Origin: Lysobacter soli
GTDB taxonomy: Bacteria; Pseudomonadota; Gammaproteobacteria; Xanthomonadales; Xanthomonadaceae
Reading direction: 5' to 3'
Assembly (NCBI RefSeq): GCF_003382285.1
Contig: NZ_QTJR01000001.1
Span: forward strand, 248,001 to 312,000
DNA length: 64,000 bases
Shown here: piece after piece, positions 51,365 to 59,832 of the stretch
Layout: each line of letters starts with the position of its first letter
How positions within the stretch are numbered: the stretch's first letter is position 1
The notes under the pieces: generated by a model
What the model was told of the DNA's origin: nothing
Databases searched by the model: none
What the model saw: the letters and a program-made list of their open reading frames with translations, nothing else
Program-made: the position numbers and the translations under genes

Positions 51365-51481
51365 AACGCTGGCCGCTTAAAGCCAGCCGTTGATGCCCTG
51401 TAACACCCCAACGCAAAGTTTCGCCGCACCCCGCCCCCTCGAAACATTCCCAATGCGCCCGCCATCCTGCGGGTGGCAGTG

Positions 51482-51502
51482 TCGGTATCGGTCACATACC
51501 GA
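51482..51502 (+). promoter_or_regulatory. Hairpin upstream of the PAAR cluster
   Basis: TCGGTAT and ATACCGA form a perfect 7-bp stem around a 7-nt loop, 20 bases before the small open frame at 51523. It could be a regulator site or an mRNA hairpin. Confidence 0.35.
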
Positions 51503-51522
51503 TCCAGCACGGAGCAACGGGA

Positions 51523-51624
51523 ATGAACGAAGCAGGACAGGCAGTCAGTGCGAAGCGCGCCGCCGCCACACGCCACACGCTAGCCGACAAGGTGAGCGGC
51601 CACCCCATCTTCGAGGCCGCTTGA
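51523..51624 (+). CDS. Possible 33-aa leader peptide before the PAAR gene
   Basis: A short frame, MNEAGQAVSAKRAAATRHTL and 13 more residues, ends one base before the PAAR ATG. Its upstream GGAGCAACGGGA is a plausible ribosome-binding site. It may be a translated leader coupling to the PAAR gene or just chance. No family was recognised. Confidence 0.35.
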   Translation: MNEAGQAVSAKRAAATRHTLADKVSGHPIFEAA

Positions 51625-51625
51625 G

Positions 51626-52174
51626 ATGGCCGCCCGATACTTCATCGTGCTGGGCGACCCCACCACGGGCGGCGGCGAAGCAGTCGAAGGCTATTCGGGA
51701 TGGAAGGTGGAATGCCAGGACGGCACGTCACGAGGTGTCGTTCGCGTGGGCGACCGGGTGGTATGCGGACAATGTGGCCCGACCACGGCTGTCGAGGGCT
51801 ACCCGTTCGCATTCGTCCCGGACGCCTTGCTAGCTTACGACGATTGCAGGCTTGCCTGCGGACACAAGCTGATCTCGAAGATGCAGCGATTGTTCTCGTG
51901 GGACGACCCGAGTCCGTCCACCAGAACATCTAGCTCTGAAAGCGGGCGGACCGTCACGCGGTTTGCAACCGCTGCCGGCAATGCATCCATGTTCGACGAA
52001 GCTTTCATCCTGCGGTCGAAGGCCACAGGCCGCCCGCTTGCCAACCGACGCTACCGCATAACCAGGGACAGCGGCGTCGAGTCGGGAGTCACCGACGAGA
52101 ACGGAGCGACACACCTCGTCGTGTCCGACTCCATCGAGGACTTGGTCATTCACCTTCAAGAGGAGGGGCCGTGA
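51626..52174 (+). CDS. PAAR-domain protein (type VI secretion spike tip) with C-terminal extension
   Basis: This 182-residue protein has residues 1-95 as a PAAR-like domain: YFIVLGDPTTGGGEAVEGYS, RVGDRVVCGQCGP and CRLACGHKLIS. PAAR proteins cap the VgrG spike and carry effectors. Residues about 125-182 form a small beta domain (FILRSKATGRPLANRRYRIT; SGVTDENGATHLV) that often adapts an effector. Base composition is less GC-rich than its neighbours, suggesting transfer. Its stop overlaps the amidase GTG by 4 nt. No vgrG or tss gene is in the window. Confidence 0.85.
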   Translation: MAARYFIVLGDPTTGGGEAVEGYSGWKVECQDGTSRGVVRVGDRVVCGQCGPTTAVEGYPFAFVPDALLAYDDCRLACGHKLISKMQRLFSWDDPSPSTRTSSSESGRTVTRFATAAGNASMFDEAFILRSKATGRPLANRRYRITRDSGVESGVTDENGATHLVVSDSIEDLVIHLQEEGP

Positions 52175-52757
52175 GCAGATTCGTTCCAGTCGGGCAATCA
52201 ACTACAACGCCAAGTTCAAAGACGCAGAGGGCTGAGATTGAACTGGAAATCTACATCGCCGCGAACGGGTACGTGCAGAACGCTGGATTCACACAGAATC
52301 CCATTCCCGCGTTGGAGACAGGAAACATCACTGGGCCCCTTGCCATTGTCCTGCACCGAACCGTATCTACGAGCGCTGCATCGACGCTTTCGGCGTTCAG
52401 GCGCGGAATCGGAACGCATTTCCTGATTGACAAGGACGGGACCACCTATCAATGCGCCAGTTTGCTCAAGAAGACGGCGCACGTGGGACCGATCAGGGCA
52501 CGATGTCATATCGAAGGCACTTGCTCACCCAACGAACTTGCAACGTTCAAGGACTGGGAAAGCAGGATGAAGTGCCATGACCACGAGAAGGGAAAGCGCT
52601 ATCCAACGCGCTACCCGATGAACGAAGACAGCGTGGGCATCGAGGTAGTCGCCATGTACCAGGAAGCCACCATGCAGTGGGACGCTGCAACCCGCCATCG
52701 AAGATCTAGTAGGCATCTTTGTTATGCACAAAGGATGTCTACTGATACTTCCTGCCC
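52171..52757 (+). pseudogene. Broken N-acetylmuramoyl-L-alanine amidase (PAAR-linked effector remnant)
   Basis: The GTG start overlaps the PAAR stop. It is an Amidase_2/PGRP-type domain with zinc-ligand-like His62 (VLHRTVS) and His104 (KKTAHVG), GTHFLIDKDGTTYQ, and NEDSVGIEVVAMY. After residue 172 (WDAAT) the frame leaves the family. Shifting by one base at about 52690 restores a plausible continuation, AIEDLVGIFVMHK. The sequence then runs into the 3' end of the opposite gene, so the last part with the third metal ligand is gone, as is any immunity gene. Probably inactive. Confidence 0.75.
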
Positions 52758-54560
52758 TCACCCCACCCCCAACAACGCCCCCACCGCCACCGCATTGTTC
52801 AGCACATGCAGCGCAATCGTCGGCATCAGTGACCCGGTGCGCTTCACCAGCCAGCCGCCGAACAGGCCCATGGCGAAGTAGTAGAGAAAGCGCGGCGGGT
52901 CGTCGTGCATGGCGGCGAAGCCGAGTGCCTGCACCGCGTTGGCCCAGCCGAAGCTGATGTGGCGCGACAGGCCGCCCAGCAGCAGGCCACGGAACACGAA
53001 CTCTTCGAACACGGGGCCGATCAGCGCCAGGATCAGCAGCGACAGCATCGGGCCGCCAAGCTGCGCGCCGCCTTCGACCATCGCGGCCACCATGCGCGTC
53101 TGGTTGGTTTCCAGGTTCACGCCCAACCGGGTCTGCACGAAGGTCAGCACCCAGCCGATACCGATCAACGCTCCCCACATCAGCAGCACGATCCACCACG
53201 TGCGCAGTGCGGTGCGGTCGCCGAGGAACTGGCGCCGTGTGATACCGACCAGCGCCGGCGCGAGTATCAGCAACGCCGTGCCTTCCGCGATGAGGAAGGC
53301 GCGGAACATCTGCGCCGATGTCGCCGCGTTGCCGTTGAACAGCTCGGCCAACGCAGCCGGTCGCACCAGCATCAGCACAAGCATCGGGACGATCAACGCG
53401 ACGGCCGCGCCATACCACGCGCGCTTCAGTCCGATGGCCGGGAACAACGGTTCGCTGGCCTTGCCCTTCAAGCGCCGCGCCAGCCCGCGGTAGTGCGCGG
53501 GCACCAGCACCACACCTGGCGCCAGCAGCAGGACCAACAGCCACGCGAGGCAGATCGCCACACCCGGCAGCATGCTCGGGTTGACCAGCGTGAGCGGCGC
53601 GGCCATCGCCAGCGTGGTGAAGCGCGAGAGGTGGCCGGCGAAATTCGGGCGATCGGTCAGGTCCACCAGCTTGGCCGCCCCGGCGTAGTCGCGGGCGCCC
53701 ATGGCGGCTTCGAACTTGAGCGACCGGGTCGCTTCGCACTTGATGCACACGTCCTTGAGTACGCGCTGCGCCGAGGCGTAATCACCGACGCGCATGTAGG
53801 CGCGCGCGGCCGCCTCACGGTCGACGAACTCCATCAGTTTCGGTTGGCGGCGCAGTTGCGCCAAGCCTGCCTTCGGGTCGGGCAATGCGAGGGCGGCCTT
53901 GACGCGCGCGGCGACATCCATCGGATCCTCCGACGGCGCGGCCTTCGCCAGCAGGTCGGCCGCTTCGTCCAGCTTCTTCTGGTTCGTCAGGTACTGTGCC
54001 GCGGCCCCGATGCGGGACGTGTCACCCAACTGGACCGCGATCAGGGCCAGTTCGCCGGCTCGCTCCGGGTTGCCGCTGCCGCTGAACTCGTGGCCCACCG
54101 ACGTCTGGACCAGCAGCTCGCGACGGGACTTCTCCGGCCACTGGTCGGCGGTCTTCAGCAGGGCTTCGCCGCGCGTGACCGCTTCATCGCCGAAGAGGGA
54201 TTCCATTTCGAACAGCGCCACCTGCGGCGCGGTCGGCCAGCGCTCGCGCAGGTCCTTGATGCAGGGTGCGAAGGTGTCCTCCGCGCCGGGAATCCAGCGG
54301 ACACCTTCCGAGTCGCCATAGAACTGCAGGAAGCGGCATCGCGCGATGGCGAGTTCGATGTCGCCGGGCGCCTGCTGGATGGCGGCATCCAGCGCGGCGA
54401 GCGCTTCGTCATAGGCGAGTTGGGTGGCCTCTTCGACCTTGGCGATGGCCATTGCCGATTGCGCGCCTGGCAGCTCGGGAACCGGCTCCGCCGCCCGCGC
54501 CAGTCCGAAGGAAAGTGCCACAAGCGCACACAGCGCACGCAAAGCCGCGCGAGTATCCAT
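52758..54560 (-). CDS. CPBP-family intramembrane protease with N-terminal periplasmic helical-repeat region
   Basis: This 600-residue protein has a signal peptide (ends LARAA). Residues 30-315 are TPR-like helices (TQLAYDEALAALDAAIQQAP; AAARAYMRVGDYASAQRVLK), followed by about eight membrane helices. The CPBP/Abi motifs are FEEFVFRG (Glu519, Glu520, Arg524), His552 (GFAAMHDD) and HVLNN (His585, Asn588). CPBP enzymes are Rce1-like glutamic proteases; some protect against self-bacteriocins. ATG 54560 has AGGGG at good spacing; ATG 54566 is possible. It faces the amidase remnant tail to tail. Confidence 0.9.
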   Translation of the reverse strand: MDTRAALRALCALVALSFGLARAAEPVPELPGAQSAMAIAKVEEATQLAYDEALAALDAAIQQAPGDIELAIARCRFLQFYGDSEGVRWIPGAEDTFAPCIKDLRERWPTAPQVALFEMESLFGDEAVTRGEALLKTADQWPEKSRRELLVQTSVGHEFSGSGNPERAGELALIAVQLGDTSRIGAAAQYLTNQKKLDEAADLLAKAAPSEDPMDVAARVKAALALPDPKAGLAQLRRQPKLMEFVDREAAARAYMRVGDYASAQRVLKDVCIKCEATRSLKFEAAMGARDYAGAAKLVDLTDRPNFAGHLSRFTTLAMAAPLTLVNPSMLPGVAICLAWLLVLLLAPGVVLVPAHYRGLARRLKGKASEPLFPAIGLKRAWYGAAVALIVPMLVLMLVRPAALAELFNGNAATSAQMFRAFLIAEGTALLILAPALVGITRRQFLGDRTALRTWWIVLLMWGALIGIGWVLTFVQTRLGVNLETNQTRMVAAMVEGGAQLGGPMLSLLILALIGPVFEEFVFRGLLLGGLSRHISFGWANAVQALGFAAMHDDPPRFLYYFAMGLFGGWLVKRTGSLMPTIALHVLNNAVAVGALLGVG

Positions 54561-54737
54561 ACCCATCCCCTGTTGTCCCTACCCGAGTTTAGCGACACGG
54601 CTCACGGAAAATGAAGGGTGTGCGGAGGGGTGTTCTGGTGTCCCGTGGACAGGTTGGGGCCACGGTCGAGGCGGGGTTTTCCATGCGTGGCGGGGCCGGG
54701 TGATGGTTTTGTGGGAGGGCCCATGCGTTGCGGGCCT

Positions 54738-54764
54738 GGGTCCCGGCCTTCGCCGGGATGACGG
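54738..54764. repeat. ATTCC-type inverted repeat (GTCCCGGC/GCCGGGAT)
   Basis: GTCCCGGC and GCCGGGAT arms are followed by GACGG. A degenerate GTTCCAGC half lies at 54823-54841, where the tandem array begins. Confidence 0.75.
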
Positions 54765-54840
54765 ATCAGAAGCGATGCGCAGGGTGCAGCCCGGGATGAC
54801 GAATGAAAGCGAAAGCAAGGTGGGTTCCAGCTTTCGCGGA

Positions 54841-55191
54841 AAGTGCTTCGCGTGGCGAAAAAAGCGGCACGCGTGACGCTTGAAGTGCCAGCGTTGGCAC
54901 TTTGAGCGACAACGTCGGCGCCTGAAGTGCCGGCGATGGCGCTTTTCTGACTCGGGAGCAATCAGAAAGGCGCCACGCGCGACGCCTTTTTCGCCACCGT
55001 CGGCACTTGAAGCGGTACGGGCGACACTTTGAGTGCCATCGACGGCGCTTTTTTCGCCACGGAGCAAAGAAAAAAGTGGCGCGCGAAGCACTTTGTTCGC
55101 CATCGCATGCACTTGAAGCGGCATGCGTGACGCTTTTTCGTTAGCGCCGGCACTTCAAGTGACTCGCGCGGCTTTTTTTAATCGGCATGAG
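54841..55191. repeat. Hierarchical 21-bp / 106-bp degenerate tandem array
   Basis: The motif GRCRCTT (or a close variant) recurs at 54875, 54896, 54917, 54938, 54981, 55002, 55023, 55044, 55087, 55108, 55129, 55149 and 55170. Spacing is 21 bp, broken by two 43-bp steps that fall 106 bp apart. Hence three copies of a roughly 106-bp higher-order unit are visible, with a partial copy before 54875. Units often contain T-runs. No gene is credible inside (54561-55278). It is not a CRISPR, because there is no constant repeat with unique spacers. Confidence 0.85.
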
Positions 55192-55278
55192 CCGCTGAAA
55201 CGCGGGGCGCGGCGGGGAAAGCGAGAGCATGTGCCCTGTCCGGCCTCGCCTGGGCGTTTTACGGGCGTCGCGCCGAAC

Positions 55279-57981
55279 TTACGTCGGCATGTCCCCGATA
55301 CGCAGCGACACCGTCACCAGGCTCGCATCGTCTGGATTGGTCACGACCGAAAAGCCCAGCGCACGGCACATCTCGATCATCGTGCGGTTTTCCTGCAGCA
55401 CCTCGCCCTCGACCGAGCGCAGGCCGAGCCAGCGCGCGTACTCGATCATGATCTGCATCAGCCGCCAGCCAAGGCCGTGGCCCTTGAGGTCCGATCGCAC
55501 CAGGATCCCGTACTCGCCACGATCGTAGTTCGCATCGGCATGAAGACGCACGGCGCCGAGCATCTCGCCGGTGGGCGGATCGATGGCGACCAGCGCGACG
55601 GAGCGCGCGTAGTCGAGCTGCGTGAGCTGCGCGATGAATTCGTGGCTGAAATGCTTCACCGTCTGGAAGAAGCGCATGCGCAGGTCTTCGTCCGACACGC
55701 GCCCGAAGAACTCGCGGAACATCGCATCGTCTTCCGGTCGAACCGGACGCACGAAGGCGGTCGCGCCGTCCGACAGCACGATGTTGCGCTCCCATTCCTT
55801 CGGATACGGACGGATCGCCAGCCGCGGATGCCCGCGCCCCTTGTGGAGCCGGCGCGAACGCGACACGCCGATGCGCGCATCCACCGCGATCAGGCCGTCC
55901 TTGTCGGCCAGCAGCGGGTTGATGTCGACCTCGCGGATGTCCGGAACGTCGACGACCAGCTGCGCGAGCTTGACCAGCACCAGCGCGACGGCGCGCTCGT
56001 CGGCGGCAGGCACGTCGCGATACGCCTTGAGGATCCGCGACACGCGCGTGCGGCCGATCATCTCGTGCGCCAATCGCAGGTCCAGCGGCGGCAGCGCCAG
56101 CACCTTGTCGTCGATCACTTCCACCGCCGTACCGCCGCGGCCGAACACGATGACGGGCCCGAAGGTCTCGTCGTCGGCGACGCCGGCGATCAGCTCGCGC
56201 GCCTTGGTGCGCACGATCATCGGATGCACCGTCACGCCTTCGATGCGCGCGTCCGGCCGCGCCTCGCGCGCGCGTTGCAGGATCGACGCGGTCGCCTCGC
56301 GCACGGCCTGCTCGCTGGGCAGGTTCAACCGGACGCCATCGACGTCGGACTTGTGCTCGATGTCGGGCGACAGCACCTTCACTGCGACTTGCAATCCTTC
56401 CGCGAGCCATTGCGCGGCGACACGCGCGGCTTCATCCGCGTCGCTCGCACGCGCCACCGGCGTGATCGGAATCCCGTACGCGCCCAGCACGCGCGTGACT
56501 TCGATGGGATCGAGCCAGCGACGGCCGGCCTTGATCGCGCCCTCCACGATGCCGCGCGCCGTTTCCGTATCGACGACGAAATCGTCGGGGAGGCTCGGCG
56601 GCGTTTCCATCAGCGTCAGCTTCGCTTCGCGATGGCGCACCAGGTACATGAAGCCGCGCACGGCGTCGGCTTCGGTTGGATAGTTGGGAATGCGCGCGGC
56701 ATTGAGGCGGTCGGCCGCGGCTTCGTCGGCACCGAGCCACACCGCGAACACCGGCTTCTTCCGCGCCTGCCATGGCAACGACTCGCGCGTCCGCGCGAGC
56801 GCGTCGGCGCGACTGTGCGCGTCCATCAGCGCAGTCGGCGTGTTGAGCACGAGCAGCGCATCGTTCGCATCGTCCGTCGCCAGCGCGCGGAACGCGTCGG
56901 CGTACGACGCGTGATCGACGTCGCCGTAGAAATCCACCGGATTCGTGCCGGGCCACGCGCTCGATGCGATCGGCTGGAGGTGCGCACGCGCCTCGTCGGA
57001 GATCGACGCCAGCGTGCCGCCCATGTCGAGCAGGCGATCGGCGGCGAGCGCGCCCGTGCCGCGGCCATTGGCGAAGATCGCCAGTCGCCGTCCGGGCAAG
57101 GATTCGACGCGACTGAGCGCTTCGGCCGCGGAAAACAGCTCGTTCAACGCGCGTACGCGCAGCATGCCGGCGCGATGGAACGCGGCCGCGTAGACCGCGT
57201 CGGGCGAAGCGAGCGCGGCTGCGTGCGTGTGCGGCGCGATGGCGCGCGGCGCATGCCGGCCGGACTTCACGACGACCACCGGCTTCAACCGTGCGGCGGC
57301 GCGCGCGGCCGACATGAACTTGCGCGCGTCACGGATCGATTCGACGTACAGCAGTATCGCGCGCGAATGCCGGTCGCGCGCGAAGTAATCGAGGAGATCG
57401 GCGAAATCGACGTCCAGCGCGTCGCCGAGCGTGGCGATGGCCGAAAAACCGATCTCGCGGCTCACGCCCCATTCGACGAGCGCGGCGGCGATCGCGGCCG
57501 ATTGCGACACCAGTGCGATGTCGCCCGGCAGCGGCGTGTGCGCGGCGAAGCTCGCGTTGAGCCGCGCATGCGGCGCGATCACGCCCAGGCTGTTGGGCCC
57601 GGCCAGGCGCATGCCGTGCGTGCGCGCGATGTCCTGCGATTCGGCTGCGAACGACCCTTCGCCCTGCCCCAGCCCGGTGCTCAGCACGACCGCGGCGGAG
57701 GCACCGTGCTCGGCCGCGGCCTTCGCGTATTTGGGGACCATCGCGGCGGGCGTCGCGATCAGGACCAATTCGGGCACGAAGGACAGGTCGGCCACGCGCG
57801 CGACGGACGCGACGCCCTCGATCTCGCGATGCCGCGGATTCACCAGGCCGATGCTGCCGGCGAAGCCGCCGGCTTGCAGGTTGCGCAGCACCGCGCGACC
57901 GATCGAACGCTCGCGCGGGCTACCGCCGATCACGGCGACGGAGGCGGGCGAGAACAGCGATGGGAGGGAATAGGTGCTCAT
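55279..57981 (-). CDS. NDP-forming acyl-CoA synthetase/GNAT fusion (Pat/PatZ-like protein acetyltransferase)
   Basis: This 900-residue protein has an N-terminal CoA-binding domain (LFSPASVAVIGGSPRERSIG) and succinyl-CoA-synthetase-like domains (NGRGTGALAADRLLDMGG; GTNPVDFYGDV). An ATP-grasp part follows (VLGAYGIPITPVA; VKVLSPDIEHKSDVDGVRL), then a C-terminal GNAT domain from about 735 (acetyl-CoA loop RSDLKGHGLGWRLM). PatZ-type enzymes acetylate lysines, classically inactivating acetyl-CoA synthetase. ATG 57981 begins the conserved MSTYSLPSLF. An acetate-metabolism link to the CrbS-like kinase is possible. Confidence 0.93.
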   Translation of the reverse strand: MSTYSLPSLFSPASVAVIGGSPRERSIGRAVLRNLQAGGFAGSIGLVNPRHREIEGVASVARVADLSFVPELVLIATPAAMVPKYAKAAAEHGASAAVVLSTGLGQGEGSFAAESQDIARTHGMRLAGPNSLGVIAPHARLNASFAAHTPLPGDIALVSQSAAIAAALVEWGVSREIGFSAIATLGDALDVDFADLLDYFARDRHSRAILLYVESIRDARKFMSAARAAARLKPVVVVKSGRHAPRAIAPHTHAAALASPDAVYAAAFHRAGMLRVRALNELFSAAEALSRVESLPGRRLAIFANGRGTGALAADRLLDMGGTLASISDEARAHLQPIASSAWPGTNPVDFYGDVDHASYADAFRALATDDANDALLVLNTPTALMDAHSRADALARTRESLPWQARKKPVFAVWLGADEAAADRLNAARIPNYPTEADAVRGFMYLVRHREAKLTLMETPPSLPDDFVVDTETARGIVEGAIKAGRRWLDPIEVTRVLGAYGIPITPVARASDADEAARVAAQWLAEGLQVAVKVLSPDIEHKSDVDGVRLNLPSEQAVREATASILQRAREARPDARIEGVTVHPMIVRTKARELIAGVADDETFGPVIVFGRGGTAVEVIDDKVLALPPLDLRLAHEMIGRTRVSRILKAYRDVPAADERAVALVLVKLAQLVVDVPDIREVDINPLLADKDGLIAVDARIGVSRSRRLHKGRGHPRLAIRPYPKEWERNIVLSDGATAFVRPVRPEDDAMFREFFGRVSDEDLRMRFFQTVKHFSHEFIAQLTQLDYARSVALVAIDPPTGEMLGAVRLHADANYDRGEYGILVRSDLKGHGLGWRLMQIMIEYARWLGLRSVEGEVLQENRTMIEMCRALGFSVVTNPDDASLVTVSLRIGDMPT

Positions 57982-58104
57982 CGGGCGCGTTGCCAGTCCG
58001 ACATCATGCGCCACCACCATGCACGCGGCCACGTGCAAGTTTCAAGCTGACATCTCATCGGGCGGCACCGCAAATGGAGGCGTGTCCACCGTAACGGAGC
58101 CCCC

Positions 58105-58473
58105 ATGCAACACGACGTCACGATCCGCTTCGAAGGCCTGCCCGTGTCCGATGCACTGCGCGAGGACATCCTGCGCCACGCGCACAAGCTGTGGCAGGTC
58201 GCACCGCACCTGCAGTCGTGCGATGTCGCCGTCCGCCATGCCGAACACCGCCACCAGCACGGCAACCGCTACCTCGTCCACGTACATGCGGTGATGCCCG
58301 GCGCAACGTTCGAATCCGGCCGCACGCCGACGAAGGATCATTCGCACGAGGACGCCTACGTCGCCGTGCGCGACGCGTTCGATGCGATGCAGCGGCAGGT
58401 GTCGGAACACGTGCGCAGCGTGCGCGACGGTGGGAAGCGGGCGGTGCTTTCGCGCGATGAGGATGCGGCGTAG
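58105..58473 (+). CDS. HPF/RaiA-family ribosome-associated protein
   Basis: This 122-residue protein has the S30AE-type beta-alpha fold: VTIRFEGLPVSDALREDIL, then YLVHVHAVMPGATFESGR, and a conserved final helix DAYVAVRDAFDAMQRQV. The family binds the 30S decoding site and promotes dimerisation or hibernation of ribosomes. It is distinct from rpoN-linked hpf by location. ATG 58105 follows ACGGAG. Divergent from the Pat-like gene. Confidence 0.88.
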   Translation: MQHDVTIRFEGLPVSDALREDILRHAHKLWQVAPHLQSCDVAVRHAEHRHQHGNRYLVHVHAVMPGATFESGRTPTKDHSHEDAYVAVRDAFDAMQRQVSEHVRSVRDGGKRAVLSRDEDAA

Positions 58474-58490
58474 CTGCCTCACTTCCCCTC

Positions 58491-58604
58491 CGTCATCCCG
58501 GCGAAAGCAGCGACCCAGGCTCGCAGCGTCTCCGAGTTCCTGATCACCCGGGCAGCGGGCCCGAAGCCATGCCAGCCTGGGTCCCGGTCTTCGCCGGGAT
58601 GACG
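58491..58604. repeat. Two opposed ATTCC-type inverted repeats
   Basis: Copies at 58491-58519 (reverse orientation, diverged) and 58579-58604 (arms GTCCCGG/CCGGGAT, then GACGG) lie between the HPF-like gene and dinB. Confidence 0.75.
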
Positions 58605-58660
58605 GCACTTCAGGCGTAAGCCATGCGCTGGACACGGCACGTGACCGCGCCGCCCGCACT

Positions 58661-58680
58661 TGTTAGCATTTTGACTAACA
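58661..58680 (+). promoter_or_regulatory. LexA-like operator of dinB
   Basis: TGTTAG, eight bases, CTAACA forms a perfect 6-bp inverted repeat 25 bases before the dinB GTG. The TTAG/CTAA halves resemble the SOS box described for Xanthomonas LexA (TTAG...CTAA type). The overlapping TTGACT may be a -35. Confidence 0.65.
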
Positions 58681-58705
58681 AACGCCGCCCGGCCGCACCA
58701 CGCCC

Positions 58706-59812
58706 GTGTCCGCACCGCCCCGCAAGATCCTCCATGTCGACATGGACGCCTTCTACGCGTCCGTCGAACAGCGCGACGACCCGTCCCTGCGCGGGCGGCC
58801 GGTGGTCGTCGCCTGGCGCGGTGCGCGCTCGGTGGTGTGCGCGGCGAGCTACGAGGCGCGCACCTTCGGCGTGCGCTCGGCCATGCCGGCGATCCGCGCC
58901 GAGCGCCTGTGCCCGCAGGCGGTGTTCGTCCCGCCGGATTTCACGCGCTACAAGGCCGTGTCGCGGCAGGTGCGCGAGATCTTCGCGCGGCACACCGACC
59001 TCATCGAGCCGCTCTCGCTGGACGAGGCCTACCTCGACGTCAGCCAGACCAAGACGGGCCTGCCGACCGCGACCGCCACCGCGCAGGCGATCCGCGCGGC
59101 GATCCGCGAGGAAACGCAGCTCACCGCGTCCGCCGGCGTCGCGCCGAACAAGTTCCTGGCGAAGATCGCCTCCGACTGGCGCAAGCCCGACGGGCTCTTC
59201 GTCGTCCGCCCGCATCAGGTCGAGGCGTTCCTGGCGCCTTTGCCCGTCGGCCGATTGCCTGGCGTGGGCAAGGTGATGGAAGCAAAGCTCCAGGAGCTCG
59301 GCATCGAAACCGTGGCGCATCTTCGCGAACTGGGCGCGGCCGAACTGGAATTGCGCTTCGGCCGCTGGGGTCGCCGGCTGCACGAATTGTCGCTGGGCAT
59401 CGACCACAACCCGGTCGAACCCGAGCGCCCCACCCTGCAGATTTCGTCCGAAGACACCTTCGAGCGCGACCTGCTGCTGGACGAGCTGGAGCCCCACATC
59501 CATCGGCTCGCGGAAAAGACCTGGGACGGTTACGGACGCGAACTCGAGCGCGATCCCGAACGTGTTGCGCGCACCATCGTGCTCAAGTTGAAGACCGCCG
59601 ACTTCCGCATCCTCACGCGCAGCCTCACGCCGGTGGAACGGCCGACGAGCCTGGAGCAGCTGACGCGCATCGCCTGCGACCTGCGTGCCCGCGTGCCGCT
59701 GCCGGCGGACACGCGCTATCGGCTGGTGGGCGTCGGCCTGTCGGGGTTCATAGACCGCGAGGACGTGCCGATCGCGCAGAGCGACCTGTTCGAGCGCGAT
59801 ACGGCCGGGTGA
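58706..59812 (+). CDS. dinB: DNA polymerase IV
   Basis: This 368-residue Y-family polymerase has catalytic acidic residues Asp12 (HVDMDAFYASVE) and Asp106/Glu107 (SLDEAYLDVS), with Tyr17 at the steric-gate position. A thumb HhH (LPVGRLPGVGKVMEAKLQEL) and a little-finger domain (ERPTLQISSEDTFERDLLLD) follow. It performs error-prone translesion synthesis. The start is GTG 58706. The LexA-like palindrome upstream suggests SOS induction. It ends DLFERDTAG without an obvious QxxLF clamp motif, although LFE near the end could serve. Confidence 0.95.
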   Translation: MSAPPRKILHVDMDAFYASVEQRDDPSLRGRPVVVAWRGARSVVCAASYEARTFGVRSAMPAIRAERLCPQAVFVPPDFTRYKAVSRQVREIFARHTDLIEPLSLDEAYLDVSQTKTGLPTATATAQAIRAAIREETQLTASAGVAPNKFLAKIASDWRKPDGLFVVRPHQVEAFLAPLPVGRLPGVGKVMEAKLQELGIETVAHLRELGAAELELRFGRWGRRLHELSLGIDHNPVEPERPTLQISSEDTFERDLLLDELEPHIHRLAEKTWDGYGRELERDPERVARTIVLKLKTADFRILTRSLTPVERPTSLEQLTRIACDLRARVPLPADTRYRLVGVGLSGFIDREDVPIAQSDLFERDTAG

Positions 59813-59832
59813 GCCTGCACTGCAGCCGGAGT

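Noticed and set aside
52758-52881. C-terminal 41 residues of the amidase frame as genuine protein
   Set aside because: They are read from the antisense of the CPBP gene and are Pro/Ser/Thr-rich with no resemblance to the amidase family.
54841-55191. CRISPR array
   Set aside because: Periodicity is 21 bp with degenerate units and no constant repeat alternating with unique spacers; no cas genes nearby.
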